From: SZUA-22 sp963751695
GTDB lineage: Bacteria > Bacteroidota > Ignavibacteria > Ignavibacteriales > Melioribacteraceae
Length of the DNA: 64,000 bases
NCBI GenBank assembly: GCA_963751695.1
Contig: CAVVVP010000009.1
Location: forward strand, 496,001 to 560,000
Direction of reading: 5' to 3'
Numbering within the stretch: position 1 is the stretch's first letter; each line of letters begins with the position of its first letter. The notes beneath the pieces are model-generated. The model saw only the letters and a list, made by a program, of their open reading frames with translations. It ran no database searches and was not told where the DNA came from. A program made the position numbers and the translations under genes. This document shows, in pieces, positions 55,019-63,337 of the stretch.

Positions 55019-57478
55019 ATGTTTTTACATCAATCTGACAAAACAGCTCTTATTCTTAGAGATGAAGTAATAAGTTACAATCAATTGCTCCTTAATATCA
55101 CGAAGTATACAACTTTGTTTGATAGAGCAAGCACAAGCAAAATTGCTATCTTTGCAGAAAATAGATTGGAATGGGTATATGCATTCTATGCTGGATTTAT
55201 GACAAAATCCATTTTGGTCCCAATTGATTTTATGCTGCCTGCAGATGATCTCTCATACATACTGAGTGACAGCAAACCAGAAGTGATTTTCTATTCTAAT
55301 GAAACAAAAGAAAAAGTTGAAGAAGCTATAGAAAGTACTGAATTATCGATTACCCAAATTAACATTGATGAATTCAATCTTGAAGATTTTAAGACAGATA
55401 CTGAGACTTTACCAGAAATAGATACTGAAGATACTGCTTTGATTATGTATACATCCGGAACTACTGGAAAGCCGAAAGGAGTAATGCTTAGTTATGGAAA
55501 CATACTGTCAAACATATATGGTGTTACTGATTTCGTAAAGATCTATACTGAAAAAACTAAAACTTTAGTGCTTCTGCCACTTCATCATATTTTACCGTTG
55601 GCTGGTTCTGTGTTAGCTACTCTGCATGCAAAAGGTGTTGCGGTTTTTACTCCATCTTTGAACTCAGAAGATGTGATCGCAACATTAGAAAAACATAAAA
55701 TTAATAATATTATTTCAGTTCCAAGATTTTACAGCTTAATACGTAAAAGCATTAGAGAAAAGATCGACTCAAACAAAGTTGCCACTTTACTTTTTAAACT
55801 TGCTGCAAAAGTTAACTCACAAGGATTTTCTAGAATACTGTTCAAAAAAGTTCATCAAAAATTTGGTGGTGAAGTTAAGTACATGGTCTGTGGAGGAGCA
55901 AAGCTTGATGAAAACGTTGCACAGGACTTTAAAACTTTAGGTTTCGAGGTTCTGGAAGGTTTCGGCATGACAGAATCGGCTCCGATGATAACATTTACTA
56001 GACCGGGAAGAGTTAAAGTAGGATCACCTGGCGAAGTTTTCCCCGGAATGGAAATTAAATTTGAGGATGGAGAAATTCTGGCTCGTGGACCAAATGTAAT
56101 GAAAGGGTACTTCAACAAACCAGCAGAAACTGAAGAGGCGCTCAAAGATGGTTGGCTGCATACGGGTGATCTTGGTCATTTAGATGATGAGGGGTTTCTC
56201 TTTGTAACTGGCAGGAAAAAAGAGTTAATCGTTCTTTCTAACGGTAAAAACATTACACCAGATGAAATTGAAAATAAAATTGTGGAATTAGATGATGTCG
56301 TAGAAGAGGTAGGCATTTATCTGGAAAATGATCAGCTACTAGCTGTAATATATCCAAATATGGTAAAAGCCAAATCAATGGCAATCTCTGATATCAATGA
56401 ATATCTTCGATGGGAGGTGATTGCAAAGTATAATGAAGCAGCACCATCTTATAGAAGAGTATCCAATTTTACTGTGATTGAAGAACCGCTTCCACGAACG
56501 AGATTAAGTAAGCTCAAGCGTTTCATGCTTCCGGAACTGGGAAAAGGGATTTGGCAGCAGAAAAAGGATGAAGCAGATCTCGATTTTGAAGAGTACAAAA
56601 TCATAAAAGAATTTCTGTCAAGAGAAAAGGAGAAGGAGGTATATCCTTCAGATCATCTGGAAATGGATGTCAATTTAGACTCGTTGGATAAAATTACATT
56701 TCTCTCATTTCTAAGTTCTACTTTTGGAATGGAATTAGCTGAAGAAGATCTTGGTAAATATCCAACTGTGGAACAAATATCCATCTATATAAGAGAGAAC
56801 AAGACGAAAATAAATATTGAAACCATCGACTGGACTCAAATTTTGAAAGAGACGATTCATCTAAATCTGCCGAAGAGCTGGATTACTATTAATCTCTTCA
56901 AGAACTGGTCAAGAGTTGTTCTAAATGTTTATTTTAGAATGAAATCTGAAGGAGTAGAAAGATTACCAAATGGGCCGTTTATCCTAGCTCCGAATCATCA
57001 AAGCTTCTTTGATGGACTTTTTGTAACGATGTATATCAAGAATAAAATTATGAAGCGAACATATTTTTATGCTAAGAAAAAACACGTAAAGAATAAGTTC
57101 TTAAGTTTTATCGCGAATAAAAATAATGTGATTGTGATGGATATTAATAAAAACTTGAAAGAATCTTTACAAAAAATGGCTGCGGTAATAAAAAAGGGGA
57201 ATAACATTATTATTTTCCCAGAGGGTACTCGCTCCTCTGACGGTCAGTTAGGCGATTATAAAAAAACTTTTGCAATTCTTAGCAGTGAACTCAATGTACC
57301 CGTTGTACCGGTTGCAATAGGTGGTGCGTACAAAGCTTTACCAAAAGGAAGTATAATTCCACGTCCATTCAAGAAGATATGTGTTAAATTTCTAGATCCG
57401 ATCAATCCCGAGGGGCACTCATACTCAACACTAACCGACGAGGTTTATAACAAAGTTTCTGATCAGTTGGGTTGTTAA
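55019..57478 (+). CDS. Fused acyl-activating enzyme, acyl carrier and PlsC-type acyltransferase
   Basis: I use ATG 55019 with GAGAGGC upstream (819 residues). Residues 1-510 are an adenylate-forming enzyme: LIMYTSGTTGKPKGVMLSY, VLEGFGMTESAPMI, LHTGDLGHLDDEGFLFVTGRKKELIVLSNGKNITPDEIEN. Residues about 540-600 look like an acyl carrier: HLEMDVNLDSLDKITFLSFL, with Ser555 in the LDSLD phosphopantetheine site. Residues about 630-819 are a PlsC-type lysophosphatidic acid acyltransferase: LAPNHQSFFDGLF (HxxxxD) and IIIFPEGTRSSDGQLG. It could activate free fatty acids and put them on lysolipids, as the E. coli Aas enzyme does with separate ACP. The gene is divergent from 54934, with 84 bases between. 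Confidence 0.88.
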   Translation: MFLHQSDKTALILRDEVISYNQLLLNITKYTTLFDRASTSKIAIFAENRLEWVYAFYAGFMTKSILVPIDFMLPADDLSYILSDSKPEVIFYSNETKEKVEEAIESTELSITQINIDEFNLEDFKTDTETLPEIDTEDTALIMYTSGTTGKPKGVMLSYGNILSNIYGVTDFVKIYTEKTKTLVLLPLHHILPLAGSVLATLHAKGVAVFTPSLNSEDVIATLEKHKINNIISVPRFYSLIRKSIREKIDSNKVATLLFKLAAKVNSQGFSRILFKKVHQKFGGEVKYMVCGGAKLDENVAQDFKTLGFEVLEGFGMTESAPMITFTRPGRVKVGSPGEVFPGMEIKFEDGEILARGPNVMKGYFNKPAETEEALKDGWLHTGDLGHLDDEGFLFVTGRKKELIVLSNGKNITPDEIENKIVELDDVVEEVGIYLENDQLLAVIYPNMVKAKSMAISDINEYLRWEVIAKYNEAAPSYRRVSNFTVIEEPLPRTRLSKLKRFMLPELGKGIWQQKKDEADLDFEEYKIIKEFLSREKEKEVYPSDHLEMDVNLDSLDKITFLSFLSSTFGMELAEEDLGKYPTVEQISIYIRENKTKINIETIDWTQILKETIHLNLPKSWITINLFKNWSRVVLNVYFRMKSEGVERLPNGPFILAPNHQSFFDGLFVTMYIKNKIMKRTYFYAKKKHVKNKFLSFIANKNNVIVMDINKNLKESLQKMAAVIKKGNNIIIFPEGTRSSDGQLGDYKKTFAILSSELNVPVVPVAIGGAYKALPKGSIIPRPFKKICVKFLDPINPEGHSYSTLTDEVYNKVSDQLGC

Positions 57479-57493
57479 TTTTTAAAATAAAGA

Positions 57494-57514
57494 ACCCCTG
57501 AGGTTATCAGGGGT
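57494..57514 (+). terminator. Hairpin after the acyltransferase gene
   Basis: Inverted repeat ACCCCTGA/TCAGGGGT (57494-57501, 57507-57514, loop GGTTA) lies 16 bases after the stop of the acyltransferase gene. There is no T-run after it, so it is a weak terminator candidate. Confidence 0.4.
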
Positions 57515-57910
57515 ACACAAACAAATAAAGGGACAAACAAACAATCTTTTTAAATCGTATATCGTAACATCTAACATCTAGTCTATCATCATTTGCTTAC
57601 TCTTACAATCTACAAACTCATTTGTTCCAAAGTACTAATTTCTTACCTAACACTATTTCTCATGAACTGTCATTTCGAAGAACTGAAACGACTGAGAAAT
57701 CTTTTTTGCTAGCTCTTTTAAATTCTATTAACATCTGACATAAGATAAACTCTTCAGTATTTGGGTAGAGAAATACTACTTTATATATGTAAAATTTAGC
57801 TCAAATTCTCACTTTTCGAAAATTTATGTTGTTCCACTTCTCAAATATGATAAAACCTTTTACATCTGATTTTGTTTTTCTAGCAAAATCGAATAATTGT
57901 AATTGGCAGC
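57515..57910 (+). other. Non-coding region before the sulfur operon
   Basis: About 400 bases without a gene. It has a C-rich, A/T-rich composition with short runs such as TCATTTC...GAAATC at 57667-57707 (listed separately) and no other clear structure. Confidence 0.4.
57667..57707 (+). repeat. Possible dispersed short inverted repeat
   Basis: The block starts CTGTCATTTCG and ends GAGAAATCT, with ATTTC and GAAAT facing each other. Short elements of this type (GTCATTTCGA...GAGAAATC) occur in several Bacteroidetes/Ignavibacteria genomes as far as I recall, but there is only one copy in this window, so the call rests on resemblance. Confidence 0.3.
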
Positions 57911-57938
57911 AAAGTTGATAACCACAGTTATCAACTTT
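57911..57938. promoter_or_regulatory. Perfect 28-base palindrome, likely operator of the sulfur operon
   Basis: The arms are AAAGTTGATAAC and its exact reverse complement (12 bases each) separated by CACA. It ends 21 bases before the start codon of the MerR-type regulator. There is no T-run after it, so it is not a terminator. Dyads of this kind are typical binding sites for dimeric MerR-type proteins, so autoregulation and control of the psr genes is likely. Confidence 0.6.
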
Positions 57939-57959
57939 AATAATAATTGAAAATATTTC

Positions 57960-58235
57960 ATGGATATATCAAAGAAAGAACCAATCTATTCAATCAGTAC
58001 CGCAGCCAAACTATTAGGAATTTCAGTACCAACCCTCCGAGTATATGAAAAAGAAGGGTTGATAATTCCATTCAAGAAAGAATCTAATCAGAGGCTTTAT
58101 TCACAAGCAGACCTCGAAAGAGTAGAATGCATTAGAAATGGTATAAATGAGAAAAAGATAAGTGTAAATGGAATAAAAGCAATGTACTCATTGATCCCAT
58201 TGCTGGGAGGTTATAAAATGTTCAGAAGAAGATAG
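57960..58235 (+). CDS. MerR-family regulator (frame broken; see C-terminal part)
   Basis: The 91-residue frame has a MerR helix-turn-helix: YSISTAAKLLGISVPTLRVYEKEGLI and then QRLYSQADLERVECIRNGINEKKISVNGIKAMYSLIP. After Pro80 the frame runs into an unrelated tail LLGGYKMFRRR and stops. If one T at 58199-58201 is removed, the protein continues as CWEVIKC... for 67 residues in frame 1 to the stop that overlaps the ATG of the molybdoenzyme gene. It lies behind the palindrome at 57911-57938 and directly upstream of the psr genes, so it is the likely regulator of the operon. Confidence 0.85.
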   Translation: MDISKKEPIYSISTAAKLLGISVPTLRVYEKEGLIIPFKKESNQRLYSQADLERVECIRNGINEKKISVNGIKAMYSLIPLLGGYKMFRRR

Positions 58236-58404
58236 AGCAAACTGTTCTTCATATAACAGTGAAGAAGAACCTTGCTGGACATCTGGACATCCCAACACAG
58301 TTTGTGAGCATAAAAGCTGCAGAGAATGTGAGGTCTATACTGAGTACTCAAATTGCGGCAACATCAAAGATCTGTTGAAAAATTTAACAAGGCAGGCATC
58401 ATGA
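58201..58404 (+). pseudogene. Displaced C-terminal Cys-rich domain of the MerR regulator
   Basis: This frame has 67 residues with eight cysteines: CWEVIKC, NCSSY, PCWTSG, VCEHKSC, REC, SNC. The repeated CW pair matches the 'two-CW' Cys-rich domain that I know from some MerR-type and signalling proteins. It ends TGA at 58402-58404, overlapping the ATG of psrA (ATGA), which is the usual coupling in this operon and supports the frame. No start codon of its own is needed. The restored regulator would be 147 residues. Confidence 0.65.
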
Positions 58405-59402
58405 ATTCATTATCAAGAAGAAGATTTTTAAAGATATCAGGTGCAACTATAGCTGCTACAACTGCTGCAGTTTCTCTAAATTCAGTAGTCAAAGGTGCAG
58501 CAAAAGTTGATGAGAAAACCGGAAAAAAAGTTAAGGGAATTCAAAAAATTCCAACCTACTGCGATGTTTGCTTCTGGAAGTGTGGTGCAATAGCTTATTT
58601 AAAAGATGGTGAACTCTGGAAGATCGAGGGAAATCCAAACGATCCGCTCAGTAATGGCAGACTTTGTCCAAGAGGTACGGGTGGAATTGGAGCACATTAT
58701 AGCGAAGATAGATTAAAGCGACCACTCATTAGAAAAAGTCAACGCGGCGAAGAAAAATGGATTGAAGTTACATGGGATGAAGCCATGGAATACATCGCTG
58801 ACAAAATGAAAAAAATAAAAGTTGAGTATGGTCCAGAATCTATGGCTCTATTCAGTCATGGAGTTGGTGGTGCATTTCTGAAGCATACCATGAAAGCTTA
58901 TGGAACAAATAATATGACAGCACCTTCTTTTGCTCAGTGTCGCGGTCCACGTGAAATTGGGTTTGAATTAACATTTGGAGAGGGAGTTGGTTCACCAGAA
59001 AGAACAGACATCGAAAATACTAAGTGTCTTACCCTTATTGGATCTCATCTTGGTGAAAACATGCACAATACACAGGTACAGGAATTTGCCGCGGCTGTTG
59101 GAAAAGGGGCATCAGTTATTGTGGTAGATCCCAGATTTTCGGTCGCTGCTGGTAAGGCAAAATATTATCTGCCTATCAAACCTGGTACTGATATAGCTTT
59201 ACTTAGAGCTTGGATGAATGTAATTGTAAAAGAAAAACTTTATGATTTAGAATACATTAAAAATTACAGTTTTGGATTTGAACAATTCGTTGCCGACATT
59301 GAGGAGAGTACTCCAGAATGGGCATATCCAATAACTGGTATTGATCCAGAATTAATAGAGAATCGGCGAGAGAAATGGCAAGATATAAACCAGCATCTCT
59401 AG
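58401..59402 (+). CDS. Molybdopterin oxidoreductase, PsrA/PhsA-type, 5' part (frame broken)
   Basis: ATG 58401 overlaps the regulator stop (ATGA) and gives 333 residues. The start has a twin-arginine signal (SRRRFLKISGATIAATTAA), so the protein is exported folded. The 4Fe-4S motif follows: CDVCFWKCGAIAYL then LSNGRLCPRG. A Cys suited to bind Mo is in PSFAQCRGPREIG. Downstream is the MGD-binding region TLIGSHLGENMHN and VIVVDPRFSVAA. It is the catalytic subunit of a polysulfide/thiosulfate reductase-like complex. The frame diverges near 59363 (LIENRREKWQ instead of LIExSAREMARYKP) and stops at 59402. Confidence 0.88.
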   Translation: MNSLSRRRFLKISGATIAATTAAVSLNSVVKGAAKVDEKTGKKVKGIQKIPTYCDVCFWKCGAIAYLKDGELWKIEGNPNDPLSNGRLCPRGTGGIGAHYSEDRLKRPLIRKSQRGEEKWIEVTWDEAMEYIADKMKKIKVEYGPESMALFSHGVGGAFLKHTMKAYGTNNMTAPSFAQCRGPREIGFELTFGEGVGSPERTDIENTKCLTLIGSHLGENMHNTQVQEFAAAVGKGASVIVVDPRFSVAAGKAKYYLPIKPGTDIALLRAWMNVIVKEKLYDLEYIKNYSFGFEQFVADIEESTPEWAYPITGIDPELIENRREKWQDINQHL

Positions 59403-60613
59403 TTCATCCTGGAAGACACACAACATGGTATGGTGATGACACGCAAAGAAGCCGAGCTATAGCCCTTCTAAATGCTCTTCTAGGCAATTGGGGACGCAAA
59501 GGTGGGTTCTATATGCCTTATAGTTATAGTGTCCCTAAATACTCAAATTATCCCGCTTACCCCAAGCCTAATAGACCAAACGTAGATAATCCAGATCATA
59601 AGTATCCATTTGCGGAAGGGGAGCAGTTATCAACTGGTATCAGAGAAGCAACCATTACAGGTAAACCTTATCCAATAAAAGGTTGGATTGTTTATGCAAC
59701 CAATTTGTTACAAGCACTACCAAATAGAGATGAAACGATAAAAGCAATTCAAAATTTAGATTTAATGGTTGTTATTGATATAGTCCCAAGTGAAATTGCT
59801 GGATGGGCAGATGTGATTCTACCCGAATCAACCTACCTTGAGAGATATGATGAATTGAATACAGCACCATTTAAGCAGAATTTCGTTTCTCTCCGTCAAC
59901 CAGTAATTGATTCACCACATGATCAAAAACCAAACTGGTGGATGGCAAAGGTACTGGCTGAGAAACTAGGTCTTGGAAGGTACTTTCCATGGAAAAATGT
60001 TGAAGAATATCTTGATACAAGACTTCAAAAAGCTGGTTTAAGTTTGGCTGAATTGAAAGAAAAAGGAGTTGTCACTGGTGAAAAAGAACCGATCTTTTTT
60101 GATGAAGGAATTGAACCAGACTTCTTTACTCCTTCTGGCAAAATCGAGTTCTACTCTCTTCAATTAGAAGAACATGGATTTGATCCAATACCACAGTTCA
60201 CTCAGCACGAAGATGCACCGCCAGGATATTTCAGACTTTTATTTGGACGTTCACCTGTGCATACATTCAGTAAGACACAGTCATACAAATATCTGAAAGA
60301 AAGTATGTCAGAAAATGAAGTTTGGATAAATAAAAATATCGCAGATAGAATGGGATTGAAATCAGGTGAATATGTAAATCTTAAGAATACAGAAGGTAAA
60401 AAATCTGGAAAGCTAAAGGTTAAAGCAACAGAGAGAATCAGAACTGACTGCTTTTACATGGTTCATGGATTTGGACAAACATCTAAACAGATGAAAAGTA
60501 CTTACCTGAAAGGTGGAAGTGATGCAAAGTTGGTATCTAAATACAATATGGATCCAATTATGGGTGGAACTGGAATGAACGTGAATTTTGTAACTATTGA
60601 TTGGGAGGCATAA
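59375..60613 (+). CDS. Molybdopterin oxidoreductase, PsrA/PhsA-type, 3' part
   Basis: The frame continues the same protein from about 59360 (ESAREMARYKPASLVHPGRHTTWYGDDTQRSRAIALLNALLGNWGRKGG). It contains GWIVYATNLLQALPNRDE, VVIDIVPSEIAGWADVILPESTYLERYDEL, and the MGD-binding C-terminal domain with FRLLFGRSPVHTFSKTQS and GMNVNFVTIDWEA at the end. The ATG at 59375 is internal. One missing base before it (GAG-AAT for GAG-AAA-T) restores a full-length protein of about 737 residues. It ends two bases before the psrB start, in a tight operon. Confidence 0.85.
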   Translation: MARYKPASLVHPGRHTTWYGDDTQRSRAIALLNALLGNWGRKGGFYMPYSYSVPKYSNYPAYPKPNRPNVDNPDHKYPFAEGEQLSTGIREATITGKPYPIKGWIVYATNLLQALPNRDETIKAIQNLDLMVVIDIVPSEIAGWADVILPESTYLERYDELNTAPFKQNFVSLRQPVIDSPHDQKPNWWMAKVLAEKLGLGRYFPWKNVEEYLDTRLQKAGLSLAELKEKGVVTGEKEPIFFDEGIEPDFFTPSGKIEFYSLQLEEHGFDPIPQFTQHEDAPPGYFRLLFGRSPVHTFSKTQSYKYLKESMSENEVWINKNIADRMGLKSGEYVNLKNTEGKKSGKLKVKATERIRTDCFYMVHGFGQTSKQMKSTYLKGGSDAKLVSKYNMDPIMGGTGMNVNFVTIDWEA

Positions 60614-60614
60614 G

Positions 60615-61154
60615 ATGGCAAGATTCGGAATGGTCATAGATACAAAAAAATGTGTTGGCTGCCAAGATTGTGTAATTGCTTGCGAAACTGAGAATAATGT
60701 TCCGGAAGGATATTGCAGAGACTGGATTAAAACTGAAGCTGCAGGTACATTTCCAACAATTCAAATGGAAATAAGAACAGAGCGATGTAACCACTGTACA
60801 GAATCGCCATGCGTTTCAGCTTGTCCAACTGGTGCAAGCCACTATCACGATATTGGGGGAGTAGTTCTTGTAACTCATGAGGAATGTATAGGATGTAAGG
60901 CTTGTATCGCTTCTTGCCCATACGATGCTCGTTACGTTCATCCAGAAGGATACGTAGATAAATGTACATTTTGTATCCACAGAGTTGAGAAAGGTCAAGA
61001 TCCAGCATGTGTCTCTGTCTGTCCGACTCACTGTATGTATTTCGGAGACTTTGATGATCCAAATAGCGAAGTCAGCAAGTTATTGAATTCAAGAAGACAT
61101 CATTCGCTGCTGCCTGAAGCTGGAACTAAACCCAATATATTCTATTTAACTTAA
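60615..61154 (+). CDS. 4Fe-4S ferredoxin-type electron transfer subunit, PsrB/PhsB-like
   Basis: ATG 60615 lies one base after the psrA stop (a TTG at 60597 would overlap psrA). The 179-residue protein has four cysteine sets: CVGCQDCVIACE, CNHCTESPCVSACPTG, CIGCKACIASCPYDARYV, and CTFCIHRVEKGQDPACVSVCPTHC. This is the four-cluster subunit of the DMSO reductase/Psr group, which moves electrons between the membrane subunit and the molybdoenzyme. It has no signal and is presumably carried out with the Tat substrate. Confidence 0.92.
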   Translation: MARFGMVIDTKKCVGCQDCVIACETENNVPEGYCRDWIKTEAAGTFPTIQMEIRTERCNHCTESPCVSACPTGASHYHDIGGVVLVTHEECIGCKACIASCPYDARYVHPEGYVDKCTFCIHRVEKGQDPACVSVCPTHCMYFGDFDDPNSEVSKLLNSRRHHSLLPEAGTKPNIFYLT

Positions 61155-61179
61155 TTGATTATTCTAAGGATTATATTTT

Positions 61180-62142
61180 ATGAATGAAATAACCACCACC
61201 CGCCATAATCACATGATCGATCCAAGTTTGCATGTTTGGGGCTGGGAAATCCCTGTTTACTTATTTCTTGGAGGAATGGTTGCCGGTATGATGCTTATAT
61301 CAGGGTATTTTCTTTTCAAGGAAAGAACTTCTGAGGAAAATTGCTCTTGCTTCTATTTGCCATTTATGAGCGTTATTATCCTATCGCTCGGAATGGTTGC
61401 ACTCTTTTTGGATCTCGAACATAAACTTTATGTCTGGAGATTATATACAACATTCGAAATAAGATCAGCCATGTCGTGGGGTTCTTGGATTCTTGTTCTT
61501 GTTTATCCAGTGTTAATAATCAATATGATGCTGAGACCACCTCAATTTTTAATAGACAAGTTACCTGTACTTGCTAAAGCTAGAGATTATCTATTGGAAA
61601 GAAAGAATCTAATCAAAAATTTTGGTGTAGTTAGCATGTTTTTCGGAGCTGGAATTGGATTATACACAGGAGTACTTCTAAGCTCCTTAGGTGCTCGCCC
61701 ACTTTGGAGTTCATCAATTTTATGGTTACTATTTTTAATTTCTGGTCTTTCAGGTGCAGCAGCTTTTGTCCATATTATTGCAAAAAATGTTTACGAAAGA
61801 GAATTACTCGCAAAAGCTGATAATGCTTTTCTTATAATTGAGTTATTTATTATTGGACTCTTTATAATTGGATTGAAAACAGCTACGGAAGTGCAAGCAT
61901 CTGCAGCTGATTTATTGCTTACAGGAGAATTTGCGTCAATGTTTTGGGTTTTTGTTATTGGGATTGGAATTATTATTCCTCTCATTATACAGTTATTGGC
62001 CGTTAACCATAAAATTCATCATACACCAATTGCTCCCTTAATGGTAATAGTGGGTGGATTGATATTGAGATTTGTTATTGTATCTGCTGGTCAATACAGC
62101 CATTGGTTTGCAACATATTTAATAAAATATAGATTTGAATAA
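61180..62142 (+). CDS. Polysulfide reductase membrane subunit, NrfD/PsrC-like
   Basis: The 320-residue protein has about nine hydrophobic segments. The start WGWEIPVYLFLGGMVAGMMLISGYFLF is the usual first helix of NrfD/PsrC, which exchanges electrons with the quinone pool. It follows psrB by 25 bases and is followed by the YeeE pair. Direction (reducing or oxidising sulfur) cannot be derived from sequence. The set psrA-psrB-psrC is the standard order. Confidence 0.9.
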   Translation: MNEITTTRHNHMIDPSLHVWGWEIPVYLFLGGMVAGMMLISGYFLFKERTSEENCSCFYLPFMSVIILSLGMVALFLDLEHKLYVWRLYTTFEIRSAMSWGSWILVLVYPVLIINMMLRPPQFLIDKLPVLAKARDYLLERKNLIKNFGVVSMFFGAGIGLYTGVLLSSLGARPLWSSSILWLLFLISGLSGAAAFVHIIAKNVYERELLAKADNAFLIIELFIIGLFIIGLKTATEVQASAADLLLTGEFASMFWVFVIGIGIIIPLIIQLLAVNHKIHHTPIAPLMVIVGGLILRFVIVSAGQYSHWFATYLIKYRFE

Positions 62143-62164
62143 TTCATTTAATGGAGAATAAAAT

Positions 62165-62740
62165 ATGAGTATGATTAAGGGATGGTTCTCACATCATCAC
62201 GAAGATAATGTTCGTGCTGGAGAGTTAACCCCAAAGCATTACACTAATCCTTATCTAATTGGGCTTCTTTTAGGATTGGTTTTGCTTTCTGCTTTTGTAA
62301 TTATGGGTAGAGGCTTGGGCGCTTCTAGTGCACTTAGTACAGTTGTTGCGGTTGGGGTGGAAAAGATTTCCCCAAGTTCAGTTGAAGGAAATGCATTTTA
62401 TGAAGGTTATCTTGGAGATGGAAAATCTAATCCACTTAAAAGCTGGTTGATGTTTGAAGTTCTTGGCCTTGTTATAGGGGGATTTATTTCGGGTGCTATT
62501 GCTGGAAGAAACAAAATTATGGTCGAAAAAGGACCTAGAATTACAAACAAAAAAAGATTTCTTTTTGCTTTTATTGGTGGATCATTGATGGGCTATGGTG
62601 CAAAGCTTGCAAGAGGATGTACAAGTGGCCAGGCTCTCACTGGTGGTGCAGTCCTTAATCTAGGAAGTTGGGCATTCATGCTTGCAGTATTTGCCGGTGC
62701 CTACGCATTCGCTTATTTTATTAGGAGGGAATGGACATGA
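62165..62740 (+). CDS. YeeE/YedE-family sulfur transporter half (first)
   Basis: The 191-residue protein has a short cytoplasmic start, then four hydrophobic segments and the signature GGSLMGYGAKLARGCTSGQALTGGAV, with Cys in ARGCTSGQ. YeeE/YedE proteins carry thiosulfate or similar sulfur compounds through the membrane by Cys-linked relay. A full transporter has two such halves; here they are separate genes and the second follows with ATGA overlap. TGGAG precedes the start. Confidence 0.85.
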   Translation: MSMIKGWFSHHHEDNVRAGELTPKHYTNPYLIGLLLGLVLLSAFVIMGRGLGASSALSTVVAVGVEKISPSSVEGNAFYEGYLGDGKSNPLKSWLMFEVLGLVIGGFISGAIAGRNKIMVEKGPRITNKKRFLFAFIGGSLMGYGAKLARGCTSGQALTGGAVLNLGSWAFMLAVFAGAYAFAYFIRREWT

Positions 62741-63336
62741 CAGCACCATTTTTTAAATTTGGTTACTTTAATGATGAAGTTAGTTTGATTATAGCTTTTG
62801 TAATAGGTATTGCTTTCGGATTTGTTCTCGAACGAGGGGGCTTTGGTAGTGCTCGAATGCTTGCTGCACAATTCTATTTTACTGACATGAGGGTTTTCAA
62901 GGTAATGTTCACTGCCATAGTAACAGCAATGATAGGTCTATTTTATCTAACATGGATAGGATTCCTTGATTTATCTCTAGTTTATATGAGTGATACATTT
63001 TTAGTTCCGCAAATTGTTGGTGGCTTGATATTAGGAGTCGGTTTTGTAATTGGAGGGTATTGCCCTGGGACTTCCGGTGTAGCAATTGCAACAGGTAGAA
63101 TTGATGCCATATTTTATGCTTTAGGTGGAATGTTTGGAATTTTTGTTTTTGGTGAACTCTTTCCACAGATTGAAGAATTCTTTTACTCCACACACATGGG
63201 CAGTGTAAACATCCCAACCTTTTTCGGAATAAGTTACGGTATAATTGTACTTGCTGTTCTACTCTTAGCTATTGCTGGATTCACGGCTGCAGAGTGGGCT
63301 GAAAAATTATTGGCCAGCAAGAAAGGGGAGGGGTGA
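62737..63336 (+). CDS. YeeE/YedE-family sulfur transporter half (second)
   Basis: I choose ATG 62737, seven bases after AGGAGGG and overlapping the stop of the first half (ATGA); ATG 62731 is too close to that ribosome-binding site. The 199-residue protein has about five membrane segments with IAFGFVLERGGFGSARMLAAQFYFTDMRV and FVIGGYCPGTSGVAIATGR, the latter with the conserved Cys. Together with the first half it should form the sulfur-compound transporter. It stops one base before the rhodanese-like gene. Confidence 0.85.
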   Translation: MTAPFFKFGYFNDEVSLIIAFVIGIAFGFVLERGGFGSARMLAAQFYFTDMRVFKVMFTAIVTAMIGLFYLTWIGFLDLSLVYMSDTFLVPQIVGGLILGVGFVIGGYCPGTSGVAIATGRIDAIFYALGGMFGIFVFGELFPQIEEFFYSTHMGSVNIPTFFGISYGIIVLAVLLLAIAGFTAAEWAEKLLASKKGEG

Positions 63337-63337
63337 T

